This document shows, in pieces, positions 51,041 through 59,994 of a stretch of DNA of 64,000 bases. Where the stretch lies: the NCBI RefSeq assembly GCF_900111935.1, contig NZ_FOYN01000001.1:434001-498000 (forward strand). Direction: 5' to 3'. Origin of the DNA: Halorubrum sodomense. GTDB taxonomy: Archaea > Halobacteriota > Halobacteria > Halobacteriales > Haloferacaceae. Every line of letters starts with the position of its first letter. Position 1 is the first letter of the stretch. A program made the position numbers and the translations under genes. The notes below the pieces were generated by a model. It did not search any database. It worked only from the letters and a program-made list of their open reading frames with translations, and was not told the origin of the DNA.

Positions 51041-52444
51041 GTGAATATCCCCGATAAGTTCCCCGCGGTGTTGGCCGCGGCCGCGATGGGCGTGTACCTC
51101 CTCGTCGTCGTCGGTGCGACCACCTCCCTCACGGAGGCGGCGACCGCCTGTGGCGGCTGGCCCGCCTGCGGGGACGGCGCCGCGCTCCCGACGGCGACCG
51201 AGGGCTGGATCGCCCTCGGCCACCGCGCGCTCGCGGTCGCCGTCGGGCACCTCGTCGCCCTCTCCGCCGCGCTCGCGTGGCGGAACGGTGCCGACCGTCG
51301 GGTTCGCGCCGCGCTCGCGCTCGCGCTCGTCGTCTACCCGGCCCAAGCGGGCGTCGGGGCTCTCGTCGCGGTCGACGGGCTGCCGGCCGCGCTCGAGTCG
51401 GTTCACCTCCTCCTCGGCGTCGGCATCTTCGGCGCCGTCCTCGCGGCGCTCGCCTGGTGGCTGGAGAGCGAGACCGGCGTGCCGGACGACGCGCCCGACG
51501 ATTTCGAACCCGGTACCGACGACCTTCCGCCGATCGAGGACGCGCCGGAGCCGGAGATCCCTTCCGCGACGCTCCCCCGGCTGAAGGCGACCGCGGCGGC
51601 GTACTTCCGACTGATGAAGCCGCGGCTGATGTGGCTGCTCTGCCTCGTCGCCGCGGCCGCGATGGCGCTCGCGGGCGGGTCCGGGTTCACGCCCCGGGTC
51701 GTGGCCGCGACGCTCGCCGGCGGCGCGCTCTCCATCGGCGCCTCCGGGACGTTCAACCACGTCCTCGAACGCGACGTCGACAAGCGGATGCAACGCACCA
51801 GTGACCGCCCGCTGGCGACGGACCTGGTCCCGGTCACGAACGCCCTCGCGTTCGGCGGCCTGCTCGCGGTCGCCTCCCTCGCGCTGTTCTGGACGGTGAA
51901 CCCCCTGACGGCCGCGCTCGGGCTGGTCGCCATCGCGTTCTACAGCGTCGTGTACACCCTTGTGTTGAAGCCCAACACGGTCCAGAACACCGTCATCGGC
52001 GGCGCGGCCGGCGCGCTCCCGGCGCTCATCGGTTGGGCCGCGGTCACGGGCGAGGTCGGCGGCGGCGGGCTGCTGCTCGCCGCGGTGATCTTCCTGTGGA
52101 CGCCGGCGCACTTCTACAACCTCGCGTTGGCGTACAAGGATGACTACGAGCGCGGCGGCTTCCCGATGATGCCCGTCGTCCGCGGCGAGACCGCGACGCG
52201 CCGTCACATCCTCTGGTACCTCGGCGCGACGCTCGTCGCCGCGGTCGCGCTCGCCGCGGCCGCCGACCCGCTCGGCGCGCTGTACGCCGTCGTCGGGGTG
52301 GCCGTCGGAGGGGTCTTCCTCTGGACGGTCGTCCGGCTCCACTACGAGCAGACCGAGGGGGCGGCGTTCCGCGCGTTCCACGCCTCGAACGCCTACCTCG
52401 GCCTGCTGCTGTTCGCGGTCGTCTTCGACGCGCTGGTGGTCTGA
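51041..52444 (+). CDS. ctaB: CtaA-like/CtaB fusion: haem O synthase with N-terminal haem A synthase-like domain
   Basis: 467 residues. The N-terminal 150 residues contain four hydrophobic helices with CGGWPACGDG and GHRALAVAVGHLVALSAAL, like half of a haem A synthase (CtaA/Cox15). A linker of about 40 acidic residues follows. The UbiA-type prenyltransferase then carries NHVLERDVDKRMQRTSDRPL (Asp-rich motif) near 237-256 and the second motif YKDDYERGGFPMMP. The enzyme farnesylates haem B to haem O. The GTG at 51041 is the first start before the hydrophobic segment. A terminal oxidase operon lies 5 kb downstream. Confidence 0.88.
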   Translation: MNIPDKFPAVLAAAAMGVYLLVVVGATTSLTEAATACGGWPACGDGAALPTATEGWIALGHRALAVAVGHLVALSAALAWRNGADRRVRAALALALVVYPAQAGVGALVAVDGLPAALESVHLLLGVGIFGAVLAALAWWLESETGVPDDAPDDFEPGTDDLPPIEDAPEPEIPSATLPRLKATAAAYFRLMKPRLMWLLCLVAAAAMALAGGSGFTPRVVAATLAGGALSIGASGTFNHVLERDVDKRMQRTSDRPLATDLVPVTNALAFGGLLAVASLALFWTVNPLTAALGLVAIAFYSVVYTLVLKPNTVQNTVIGGAAGALPALIGWAAVTGEVGGGGLLLAAVIFLWTPAHFYNLALAYKDDYERGGFPMMPVVRGETATRRHILWYLGATLVAAVALAAAADPLGALYAVVGVAVGGVFLWTVVRLHYEQTEGAAFRAFHASNAYLGLLLFAVVFDALVV

Positions 52445-52524
52445 GGCGGTCGGCGGCTCGCTCGGACGATCCGGGGCCGACCGCGACCCTCCCCTTTAAT
52501 CCGGTTGGCGTACTACCGTCGAGT

Positions 52525-52767
52525 ATGACACGCGTCGAAATCGAGTACTGCGTCCCGTGTGGCATGTTGAACCGCGCTCAGGACGTCTCAGAGGCGATCC
52601 TCAAACAGTTCGGCGAGAGCGTCGACGAGGTCGCCCTGGTGACCGGCGACGCGGGCGTGTTCATCGTCCGCGCCGACGGCGAGGTCGTCTTCGACAAGGA
52701 GGAAGACGAGTACGACGTCGACGCCATCGTCCGCGCGGTCAAGCCGCACGTCGGCGCGACCGCGTAA
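52525..52767 (+). CDS. SelW/Rdx-family redox protein
   Basis: 80 residues with the thioredoxin-like CVPC motif at Cys9-Cys12 near the N-terminus (IEYCVPCGMLNRAQ) and the family end VRAVKPHVG. SelT/SelW/SelH-type proteins have a redox role of uncertain partner. Both motif positions are Cys here, with no selenocysteine. It stands alone 80 bases after ctaB. Confidence 0.88.
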   Translation: MTRVEIEYCVPCGMLNRAQDVSEAILKQFGESVDEVALVTGDAGVFIVRADGEVVFDKEEDEYDVDAIVRAVKPHVGATA

Positions 52768-52881
52768 CATCCGACCGCGGTCTCGGCGTCGCTCTTCTCG
52801 TCGACGCAGCGCCTCGAAATTCCTTGCGGATAGTTCACGAGGCGCAAGCTAACTGTCGCTCGGCCGCGAACCGCCCCGGCG

Positions 52882-53469
52882 ATGTCGGACGCATCGGAGT
52901 GGGCCCGCGACGAACCTCCCGCCGAGCACCCGACCTCCGGGACCGACGATCCGACGCTGGCGGGTGACCCCGCGTCCGGCGCGGACGACCGACCGTAGCT
53001 CGCGCGGACTCGGTATCGGTCCCGGCTCGGAACCGCCGTCGTCGCCGTCGCCGTCCTCCTCACCGCCGCGCTCACGGCCGCGGCGTCCGTGGCCGTCGAC
53101 GCGCCGTACGCGGGGGTCGAGGGCCTCGGTCCCGGGATCGTCCCCCCCGTTCGTCGCCCTGTTCACCTGCTCGGCGGGCTGGGATTCGTCTCCACCGCCC
53201 TGATCGAGCGGTTCGACGCCTCGGTCGGCAGGCTCCTCCGGTACAACCTCCGGCTGCCCGCCGCGCTGCCGCTCGGCGTCGAGATCTACCTGCTCTCGGA
53301 CCTCGTCCTCGGTCAGGGCGTCGACGACGTGCCGCTCGTCGTCGGGACCGTCTTCCTCTCGGGGCTGTACGTGAACTTCGCGTACAAGCGCCTCGCCGCG
53401 CTGGCGCGCCGGCTCCTCCCCCCGGAGAGCGGTCGGAGCGAGGGCGGCACCGGACAGGGCGGGAACTGA
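52882..53469 (+). pseudogene. Membrane protein gene interrupted by an in-frame amber codon
   Basis: From ATG 52882 the frame gives an acidic, disordered leader MSDASEWARDEPPAEHPTSG, then TAG at 52996-52998, and then continues in the same frame as LARTRYRSRLGTAVVAVAVL into four hydrophobic segments (to about residue 180) with clear haloarchaeal codon use. No start codon exists between the amber codon and the first helix; the first GTG (53089) would remove that helix. So the gene is probably broken, or the base is a sequencing error. The function is unknown. Confidence 0.6.
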
Positions 53470-53482
53470 CCGGCCCGGGGCC

Positions 53483-55906
53483 TCAGTCCGGGTCGAACAC
53501 CGCCCGCGCGGAGTTCGTCACCACGAGGAGGCTGCTCGACGCCATCGCGAGCGCGGCCAGCAGGGGATTGAGGACGCCCGAGAGCGCCAACGGGATCGCG
53601 ACGGCGTTGTAGACGAACGCCCAGCCGAGGTTCTGTTTCAGCCGCCGGTTCGTCCCGCGCGTGACGGCGAACAGCTCCGGGACCGCGGAGAGGCGGTCTT
53701 CCAGTAGGACCGCGTCCGCGGCGTCCGCCGCGAGGTCCGTCCCGGAGGCGATCGAGACGCCGAGGTCGGCCGCGGCGAGCGCGGGCGCGTCGTTGCTCCC
53801 GTCGCCCACCATCGCGACCGAGCCGTCGGCGCGGAGGCGTCTGACGGTTTCGGCCTTCGCCTCCGGCGGCACCTCCGCGAACACCTCGTCGATCGCGGGG
53901 TGGTCCGCGAACCGCGTCGCGGCCGCTGGCGCGTCGCCGGTGAGGACGACCACGCGCCGCCCGTCCGCGTCGAGTTCGGCGACGACCGCCTCCCACCCCT
54001 CGCGCACCTCGTCACCGACGGCGAGGACCCCTCGCACGCGACCGTCCCAGCCGACGTAGACGGGGACGTTCCCGCGGTCGCGGGCGGCCGTCCCCGCCTC
54101 GCGGAGCCGATCCGCGGCCGGCCAGCCGCGCTCGTCGAAGCAGTCGGGGTGGCCGACGAGGACCTCATCGCCGTCGACGACGCCGGAGACCCCGCGGTCG
54201 AGGACGTCGACGTCGGTCGCGGCGGGGCCGTCGAGGGCGTCGGTCACGTCGGCGGTCGGATCCCCGGCGGTCGCGGCCCCGCCGTCGGCCGCGGCCCGTT
54301 CCTCGTTTCGGCCCGTCTCGTCTCCCAGCACGCCGGAGACGATCGCCTCGGCGACCGGATGGATCGAGGCGCGCTCGACGGCGGCCGCGCGACTCCGGAC
54401 CCGGTCGACCGGGGTCCCCGCCTCGGCGGTCGCGTCGAGCAGCCGCATCTCGCCGTCGGTGAGCGTCCCGGTCTTGTCGAGGACGACGGTGTCGACGTCG
54501 GCGGCCGCCTCGAAGACGGCGTCGGAGACGACGACGATGCCCCGCTCCGCCGCGTCGCGGATCCCGGCGGCGACCGCGAGCGGGGTCGCCAGCCCGAGCG
54601 CGCACGGACACGAGACGATGAGCACCGTCAGCCCGACCAAGGCGGCGTCGATCGGCGCCGAGCCGAGGGCGAGGGTGGCGGCGGCGCCGACGGTCGCGAC
54701 TGCCACGACGAGCGGGACGAACACCGTCGCCAGCCGGTCGACGAGCCGCTGGATTCCGGACCGCGAGCTCTGGATCTCCCACAGCAGGCGCACGAGGGTG
54801 TCGAGGGTGTTCGCCGCGTCCTCGCCGACCTCGATCACGACGGGCGAGTCGGTGACGACGGTGCCGCCGCGGACCGGGTCGCCCTCGCGCTTCGTCGCCG
54901 GGAGCGACTCGCCCGTGACCAGGGCCTCGTCGACCGCGGCGGTCCCCTCGGCGACGGTCCCGTCGAACGGCACGCGCTCGCCGGGGCGCACGAGCAGGCG
55001 GTCGCCCGGGTCGACCGCGTCGGCGTCGAGTGGCTCGCCCGCCTCGGTGCGCACGGTGCGGTCATCGGTCGTCGTCAGGTCGGCGAGCATGCCCGTCGCC
55101 CGGCGCTTAATTATCGACTCGTAGTGGTTGCCGGCGGTGACGACCAGGATCACGGCGATGGTTACGTCGAAGTAGAGGTCGGTCCGGCCGACGAGCAGCG
55201 CGAGCGTGCTGTACGCGTACGAGCTCGTCGCCGCGAGCGACACGAGGAGGTCCATGTTGGGCTGTCGCGCCCGGAGGCTCACGTACGCGCCACGCAGGAT
55301 CGGGTAGCCGGTGTAAAACAGCACGATGGAGGCGAACAGCCAGATCTGCGCGAAGAGGTAGGTGCCGGAGACGCCCCCGAGGTCGACGATCGGATCGTAC
55401 CCGAAGTAGGTCGGGTACAGGAAGACGACGTACCACAGCATCGCCATCATCCCGAAGAAGCCGCCGCCGATCAGGAACCGGGCCACGGCGTCGTCGCCGT
55501 CGTCGGCCGGGTCCGCGCGGTCGCTCGCCGAGTAGCCAGCGACCGAGAGCCGGTCCGGGAGCTCGTCGGCGCTCACGGCGTCGGGGTCGTAGTCGACCCG
55601 GATCGTGTCGGTGGCGTAGCTCGCCTCGGCGGCCGCGACCCCGTCCTGCTCGCCGGCCGTCATCTCCAGGAAGGACTCGCAGGTCGCGCAGTGCATCCCG
55701 TCGACGTGGAGGAACGTCGTCTCGCCGTCGAACTCCTCGTCCGGCGTCGCGTCCGGGCCCCGCTCGTCGAGGTCGTCGAGGTCCTCGACGTCGTCGAGCG
55801 AGCGCGCGACCGTCAGGCAGCCGCGGCAGCAGAACTCGCCGTCGACGTCCGGAGCCGTGTGCGGGTCGTCCCCGGTCGGGAGGTCACAGAGTGTACAGCC
55901 TGGCAT
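53483..55906 (-). CDS. Copper-type P1B ATPase (CopA/FixI-like)
   Basis: 807 residues. The N-terminal cysteine cluster (Cys4, Cys7, Cys26, Cys27, Cys30) resembles the FixI/CcoI-type leader; one heavy-metal domain follows, with Cys73-Cys76 in MHCATCESF. Helices follow, then CPC in SCPCALGLATPL near 433, the phosphorylation site DKTGTLTDG near 475, and GDGSNDAPAL. These mark a Cu+ transporter. The leader and the neighbouring ba3 oxidase suggest copper delivery for oxidase assembly, though simple detoxification is possible. It is convergent with the broken gene at 52882. Confidence 0.92.
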   Translation of the reverse strand: MPGCTLCDLPTGDDPHTAPDVDGEFCCRGCLTVARSLDDVEDLDDLDERGPDATPDEEFDGETTFLHVDGMHCATCESFLEMTAGEQDGVAAAEASYATDTIRVDYDPDAVSADELPDRLSVAGYSASDRADPADDGDDAVARFLIGGGFFGMMAMLWYVVFLYPTYFGYDPIVDLGGVSGTYLFAQIWLFASIVLFYTGYPILRGAYVSLRARQPNMDLLVSLAATSSYAYSTLALLVGRTDLYFDVTIAVILVVTAGNHYESIIKRRATGMLADLTTTDDRTVRTEAGEPLDADAVDPGDRLLVRPGERVPFDGTVAEGTAAVDEALVTGESLPATKREGDPVRGGTVVTDSPVVIEVGEDAANTLDTLVRLLWEIQSSRSGIQRLVDRLATVFVPLVVAVATVGAAATLALGSAPIDAALVGLTVLIVSCPCALGLATPLAVAAGIRDAAERGIVVVSDAVFEAAADVDTVVLDKTGTLTDGEMRLLDATAEAGTPVDRVRSRAAAVERASIHPVAEAIVSGVLGDETGRNEERAAADGGAATAGDPTADVTDALDGPAATDVDVLDRGVSGVVDGDEVLVGHPDCFDERGWPAADRLREAGTAARDRGNVPVYVGWDGRVRGVLAVGDEVREGWEAVVAELDADGRRVVVLTGDAPAAATRFADHPAIDEVFAEVPPEAKAETVRRLRADGSVAMVGDGSNDAPALAAADLGVSIASGTDLAADAADAVLLEDRLSAVPELFAVTRGTNRRLKQNLGWAFVYNAVAIPLALSGVLNPLLAALAMASSSLLVVTNSARAVFDPD

Positions 55907-56011
55907 GCGTGATGGTGTCCGTCGTTCCGCCGAGCGGCGCGTTCCCGGACCGTCGGCCGCTGGGCGGCGTGCCCTCGGCCCGTCCGTCGCCTCGCGGTGC
56001 GTCCCGACCGG

Positions 56012-56212
56012 TTACGCCTGATCCGGTTCGGTCGTGTCGCCCCCGAACCCCGGTAGGCTTCCGCCGGTCGCGATCCGGAGGCTCGCCCAGATGAGCAGGA
56101 CGTTCACCAGCGTGACCGCGACGACGAACTCCGCGCGGTCGGCGATGAACACCGCCGCGGGAACGAGCCCGCCAAGGACCAAGAGGACGGCCTGTTGTAA
56201 CGAGAATCGCAT
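56012..56212 (-). CDS. Small two-helix membrane protein next to the oxidase operon
   Basis: 66 residues starting MRFSLQQAVLLVLGGLVPAA, with helices about 8-24 and 28-47 and a polar tail. It is divergent from the oxidase operon and 100 bases after the P-ATPase on the same strand. It is probably a respiratory accessory subunit or assembly protein, but no family is certain. Confidence 0.65.
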   Translation of the reverse strand: MRFSLQQAVLLVLGGLVPAAVFIADRAEFVVAVTLVNVLLIWASLRIATGGSLPGFGGDTTEPDQA

Positions 56213-56309
56213 AGAGTCGCTACGCTTCTGGTAGTCATAGATAACGGCAAAGTTCTCACGAGCTGGGAACGAGTCGATCGTATATATTACGAGGGTCGTA
56301 ATCCGGGGT

Positions 56310-56486
56310 ATGGCTCGAAGCGAGACCGCACGCGCCGACACGGACGACGTGGGCGGCGACGGGGAGGAGTTCGACCCGATCGGTACGCTCACGCTCATCG
56401 GGATCTACTTCGTGATTCTAGTGCTCGCATGGGTGTACATCTACTTCGTAGAGTTCCTGGGACGAGATCTCGTCGTGGTGGGGTGA
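56310..56486 (+). CDS. Small subunit of ba3-type cytochrome oxidase (CbaD-like)
   Basis: 58 residues: acidic leader MARSETARADTDDVGGDGEE, then one helix IGTLTLIGIYFVILVLAWVY and a short tail. Subunit IIa of ba3 oxidases has this single-helix form and position before subunit II. A TATA-like gtatatatta lies about 25-30 bases upstream, making it the likely first gene of the oxidase operon; cox subunit II starts 6 bases after it. Confidence 0.75.
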   Translation: MARSETARADTDDVGGDGEEFDPIGTLTLIGIYFVILVLAWVYIYFVEFLGRDLVVVG

Positions 56487-56492
56487 TCAGAG

Positions 56493-57002
56493 GTGCACAT
56501 CCACGCGTACGAGAAGCTCTGGCTCGCGCTCTCGATCGTGTTGATCCTCGCCCTTATCGGGACCGTGACGTACGGCGCCGTCGGCCCGGGCGTGGCGATG
56601 GTCGCCGACTCGCAGTCAACGATCGACCCGGCGGCGCTCGACGAGGACGAACGGTTCTCTGAGCCTCGAGTCGAGCAGGTCGGCGAGAACGAGTACGAGG
56701 CGTACGTCGTCGCCCGACAGTTCGGGTTCCAACCCGACCCGATCGTCGTGCCGGCGAACAGCACGGTGACGTTCTACGTCACCTCCGCCGACGTGATCCA
56801 CGGCTTCGAGGTGGTCGGCACGAGCGCGAACACGATGGTCGTCCCCGGCGAAGTCTCGGAGATCACGGTCGAGACCGACGAGCCCACCGAGTACGGGATC
56901 GTCTGTAACGAGTACTGCGGCGCGGGTCACCACGTCATGCAGGGGAAGCTCCACGTCGTCAGTCAGTCGCAGTTCGAGAACCGAGGAGGTGACTCGGCGT
57001 GA
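56493..57002 (+). CDS. ba3-type cytochrome c oxidase subunit II
   Basis: 169 residues. One N-terminal helix (LWLALSIVLILALIGTVTYG) anchors a cupredoxin domain. The CuA ligands are visible: His103, and Cys138, Cys142, His146, Met149 in VCNEYCGAGHHVM. It accepts electrons from a halocyanin-type donor and passes them to subunit I. The short single-helix form and CuA pattern fit the ba3 (type B) class. Start GTG at 56493; its stop overlaps the subunit I start (GTGA). Confidence 0.92.
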   Translation: MHIHAYEKLWLALSIVLILALIGTVTYGAVGPGVAMVADSQSTIDPAALDEDERFSEPRVEQVGENEYEAYVVARQFGFQPDPIVVPANSTVTFYVTSADVIHGFEVVGTSANTMVVPGEVSEITVETDEPTEYGIVCNEYCGAGHHVMQGKLHVVSQSQFENRGGDSA

Positions 57003-58789
57003 GCACGGCCCTCGAGTCCGAGCGGACGTTCGTCGACAAGTTCCCCGACGAGGCGCGCGTCGTCCGCGCGGCCTTCCTGAGTTCGTTCTTCGCCCTGTTC
57101 CTCGGCGCGGTGTTCGGGATCATCCAGACGCTCCACCGGACCGATGTCGCGCGGATCATCCCCTCGACGGATTACTACACCGTTCTCACCGCGCACGGCG
57201 TCTTCATGGTTATCAGCTTCACGATCTTCTTCCTCGTCGGGTTGTTCACTTGGGCGATAACTCGGAGCCTTGACCGGCCGCTGTTGAACATCAAGATCAC
57301 GTGGACGTGGTACGGACTGATGGCGACCGGCATGACGCTCACCGGCGTCTCGATCCTCGCCGGGTTCGTCGACTCCATCGACATGAGCGCGGACGTGCTA
57401 TACACCTTCTACGCGCCGCTTCAGGCCCACCCGCTGTTCTACGCCGGGCTCGTTGTGTTCATCGTCGGCACGTGGATCGCGGGGGCGGACTGGTTCCGGA
57501 CGTTCCTCGCGTGGCGGCGCGACCACCCGGACGAGCGGATCCCGCTCCAGACGTTCATGGTGTTGACCACGATGACGATGTGGTACATCGCCTCGTCCGC
57601 CGTCGCCGCCTCCGTGCTGCTGTTCCTCCTGCCGTGGTCGCTCGGCTTCATCGACCAGGTGAACCCGACGCTGACCCGGACGCTGTTCTGGTTCTTCGGC
57701 CACCCGGTCGTCTACTTCTGGCTGATGCCGGCGTACATGCTCTGGTACACCGTCCTGCCGAAGATCGCCGGCGGGCGGCTGTTCAGCGACCCGCTGGCCC
57801 GGGTCGTGTTCGTGCTGTTCGTCCTCCTCTCGACGCCGGTCGGGATCCACCACCAGTACCTCGACCCCGGCATCGCGGAGGGGTTCAAGTTCATCTCGAT
57901 GACGAACACGATGTTCCTGCTGTTGCCCAGCCTGCTCACCGCGTTCACCGTCGTCGCGAGCGTCGAGTACGGGGCTCGCAAAAACGGCGGCACCGGACTG
58001 CTCGGCTGGCTCACGCACCTCCCGTGGCGGAAGCCGGAGTTCACCGGCATGATGCTCGCCGGGCTCATGTTCGCGGCCGGCGGCTTCTCCGGGATGGTGA
58101 ACGCCGGGATGAACATCAACTACCTCATCCACAACACGCTGTGGGTGCCGGGCCACTTCCACCTCACCGTCGGGACCGCGGTCGCGCTGACCATGATGGC
58201 CGGGACCTACTGGCTCTGGCCGCAGATCAGCAACAAGCCGATCTACAGCAGTCAGATCGGGCTGTTCCAGGTCGTGCTCTGGTTCATCGGCATGGCGCTG
58301 ATGTCGAACGCGATGCACGCGCAGGGGCTGCTCGGTGTGCCGCGTCGGACCGCCGAACCGGAGTACTCCGGCTTCGACTACCCGACGATGTTCGGCGGCT
58401 TCGAGGAGCTGAACATCCAGATAGCGATCGGCGGGACGCTGCTTTTCGTCTCGACGATCCTCTTCCTCGGGAATCTCGTGTTGACGATGGGGAACCCGAC
58501 GGCCTCCGGCCTCGCGGAGACGCTGCCGACGCCGGTCTCCGGGCCGGAGGACGCCCCGCAGGTGCTCGATAACCTCCGCCTGTGGGTGAGTATCGCGCTC
58601 ACGCTCGTCGTCCTCGCGTACGCGCTCCCGCTCGCCGCGATCATCAACCGCGGCGGCCTGCTCGGCCCCGGCGTCGGCACGTACCCGGTGTGGCTCGCGC
58701 CGCTGTTCGACGCCCTCGCGGACGCCGCCGCGCCGCTGCTCGGCGCGGTCACCGACGCGTCGGCCGCGCTCGTCGAGGTGGGCCGATGA
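56999..58789 (+). CDS. ba3-type cytochrome c oxidase subunit I
   Basis: 596-residue catalytic subunit that reduces O2 to water and pumps protons, with about 13 helices. The His-Tyr centre HPVVYFWLMPAYM lies near 234-246, the CuB pair in GIHHQYLDPG near 283, and haem ligands in WVPGHFHLTVG near 380-390; an early ligand is in LTAHGVFMVI near 62-71. The sequence is the short type B form. Start GTG at 56999 overlaps the subunit II stop. Confidence 0.95.
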   Translation: MSTALESERTFVDKFPDEARVVRAAFLSSFFALFLGAVFGIIQTLHRTDVARIIPSTDYYTVLTAHGVFMVISFTIFFLVGLFTWAITRSLDRPLLNIKITWTWYGLMATGMTLTGVSILAGFVDSIDMSADVLYTFYAPLQAHPLFYAGLVVFIVGTWIAGADWFRTFLAWRRDHPDERIPLQTFMVLTTMTMWYIASSAVAASVLLFLLPWSLGFIDQVNPTLTRTLFWFFGHPVVYFWLMPAYMLWYTVLPKIAGGRLFSDPLARVVFVLFVLLSTPVGIHHQYLDPGIAEGFKFISMTNTMFLLLPSLLTAFTVVASVEYGARKNGGTGLLGWLTHLPWRKPEFTGMMLAGLMFAAGGFSGMVNAGMNINYLIHNTLWVPGHFHLTVGTAVALTMMAGTYWLWPQISNKPIYSSQIGLFQVVLWFIGMALMSNAMHAQGLLGVPRRTAEPEYSGFDYPTMFGGFEELNIQIAIGGTLLFVSTILFLGNLVLTMGNPTASGLAETLPTPVSGPEDAPQVLDNLRLWVSIALTLVVLAYALPLAAIINRGGLLGPGVGTYPVWLAPLFDALADAAAPLLGAVTDASAALVEVGR

Positions 58790-59001
58790 CCGTCGACGTG
58801 AGCCGCGGCGGACTGCTCGTGACGCTCGCGATCTTCGGGGTGATCGTCTACGAGTTCCGGACGGTGCTCGACTTCGTGGGGGTCGAACTGCCGCTGATCC
58901 CGTACATGGCGGGCGTCTTCCTCCTCGCCGCCGGCACGGTCTGGTACGTCACGCTGAGGGGCGGATGGCGAACCGAACCCGACGGCGACGAGGCGGCGTA
59001 G
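58786..59001 (+). CDS. Small membrane protein of the ba3 oxidase operon (CbaE-like)
   Basis: 71 residues with two helices (GGLLVTLAIFGVIVYEF and LIPYMAGVFLLAAGTVWYV) and a basic/acidic tail. The ATG overlaps the subunit I stop (ATGA), so it is a member of the operon. It may be an assembly or structural subunit. No catalytic motif is present. Confidence 0.75.
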   Translation: MTVDVSRGGLLVTLAIFGVIVYEFRTVLDFVGVELPLIPYMAGVFLLAAGTVWYVTLRGGWRTEPDGDEAA

Positions 59002-59083
59002 CGGCTCCCGTTCAATTCCTTCCTGCGTGACCGGTCTCGCCTCGGACCGCGACGGTTATGTCTGCTCGGCACAAGACGCCGCC

Positions 59084-59335
59084 ATGGACGAAACGCGCGT
59101 GACGGTCCGGTGTCGCGACTGCCCGCTCGCGGCGACCCATGACGCCCTTCGCGACGCCCGAGTCGCCCTGAACGACCACGAGTCGACGACCGGTCACGCG
59201 GTCGACTGGACCATCGAATCGCTCGATTCCGGTGTCTCGCAAGCCGGCGCCGACGCCGGCGTTTGCGGTCGCCCCGAGCGCGCGAACGAGGACTCGCCGC
59301 TCGTCCGTCCGCCGGCGTCGGAGACGGACTCGTAG
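59084..59335 (+). CDS. Small Cys/His-containing protein (possible zinc binder)
   Basis: 83 residues. The conserved-looking part is RVTVRCRDCPLAATH (Cys10, Cys13) followed by HESTTGHAVDW and GADAGVCG. The spacing of two Cys and two His suggests a zinc-finger-like site, which is inferred. The C-terminus is disordered. It is 80 bases after the oxidase operon on the same strand; the relation to it is unknown. Confidence 0.7.
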   Translation: MDETRVTVRCRDCPLAATHDALRDARVALNDHESTTGHAVDWTIESLDSGVSQAGADAGVCGRPERANEDSPLVRPPASETDS

Positions 59336-59469
59336 CGTCCGTCGGCGTCGGAGCGATGTCCGCCCGTCTGCCCCGTGCGCGTCGGCGCCGTCACAACCCT
59401 CCTCTCCGCGTCCGAGACCGGATCCCCGACGACGCGAGCGTTTATCCGTCTCCGGCGACAATAGTGTGT

Positions 59470-59865
59470 ATGAAAACCAATACTACGGCGAGCGACGCCG
59501 GAGATCCCGGAGCGGCCGGCGAGGGTGCGTCGGGCGCCGACCGGCCGGTCTCGCTGGCCAACGAGAACGCTCTCGACGGGTTCGTCGACGATGCGGGCGT
59601 CGCGCTCGTGGAGTTCTACACCGACGGCTGCGGCATCTGCGCAAGCATGGAACCGGTCCTGGGCAACGTGGCACGCGGCGTCGAGACGGACCTCGCGGTC
59701 GGGCTGATCAACCCTCGCGACGACGCGCCGCTGATCGAGCGGTTCGACGTGCGGAGCGTCCCGCTTTTCGTCCTCTTCGTCGACGGCGAGCCCGTCGCGC
59801 GGCGCGCCGAGGGGTTCGTCCCGGGCGACGACCTGACGGCGTGGATCGACGACCACGCGGCGTGA
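59470..59865 (+). CDS. Thioredoxin-family protein
   Basis: 131 residues. The thioredoxin fold starts near residue 28, with the active-site CGIC at 54-57 in VEFYTDGCGICASM and the cis-Pro loop VRSVPLFVLFVDG near 96-108. It follows a 25-residue disordered leader without a signal peptide, so it is cytosolic. It may reduce disulfides or assist metal-centre assembly. The ATG at 59470 is preferred because the upstream frame lacks coding character. Confidence 0.88.
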   Translation: MKTNTTASDAGDPGAAGEGASGADRPVSLANENALDGFVDDAGVALVEFYTDGCGICASMEPVLGNVARGVETDLAVGLINPRDDAPLIERFDVRSVPLFVLFVDGEPVARRAEGFVPGDDLTAWIDDHAA

Positions 59866-59994
59866 GGCGAACGGTTGCGAGCGGGCGTGCGGGCCCGCGA
59901 CCGAGGCGGCTCCCGCGATGAACCGTCACCGATTACGGCCGAGGTTCGGCCCGACGGAACCCTTTTGAGCCGGACCGGCGTACTCGGAGCCAGT

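Noticed and set aside
52805-52865. Hairpin-like GATAGTT ... AACTGTC in the spacer before the amber-interrupted gene
   Set aside because: The pairing is interrupted and there is no terminator T-run or TATA-like box at a fitting distance.
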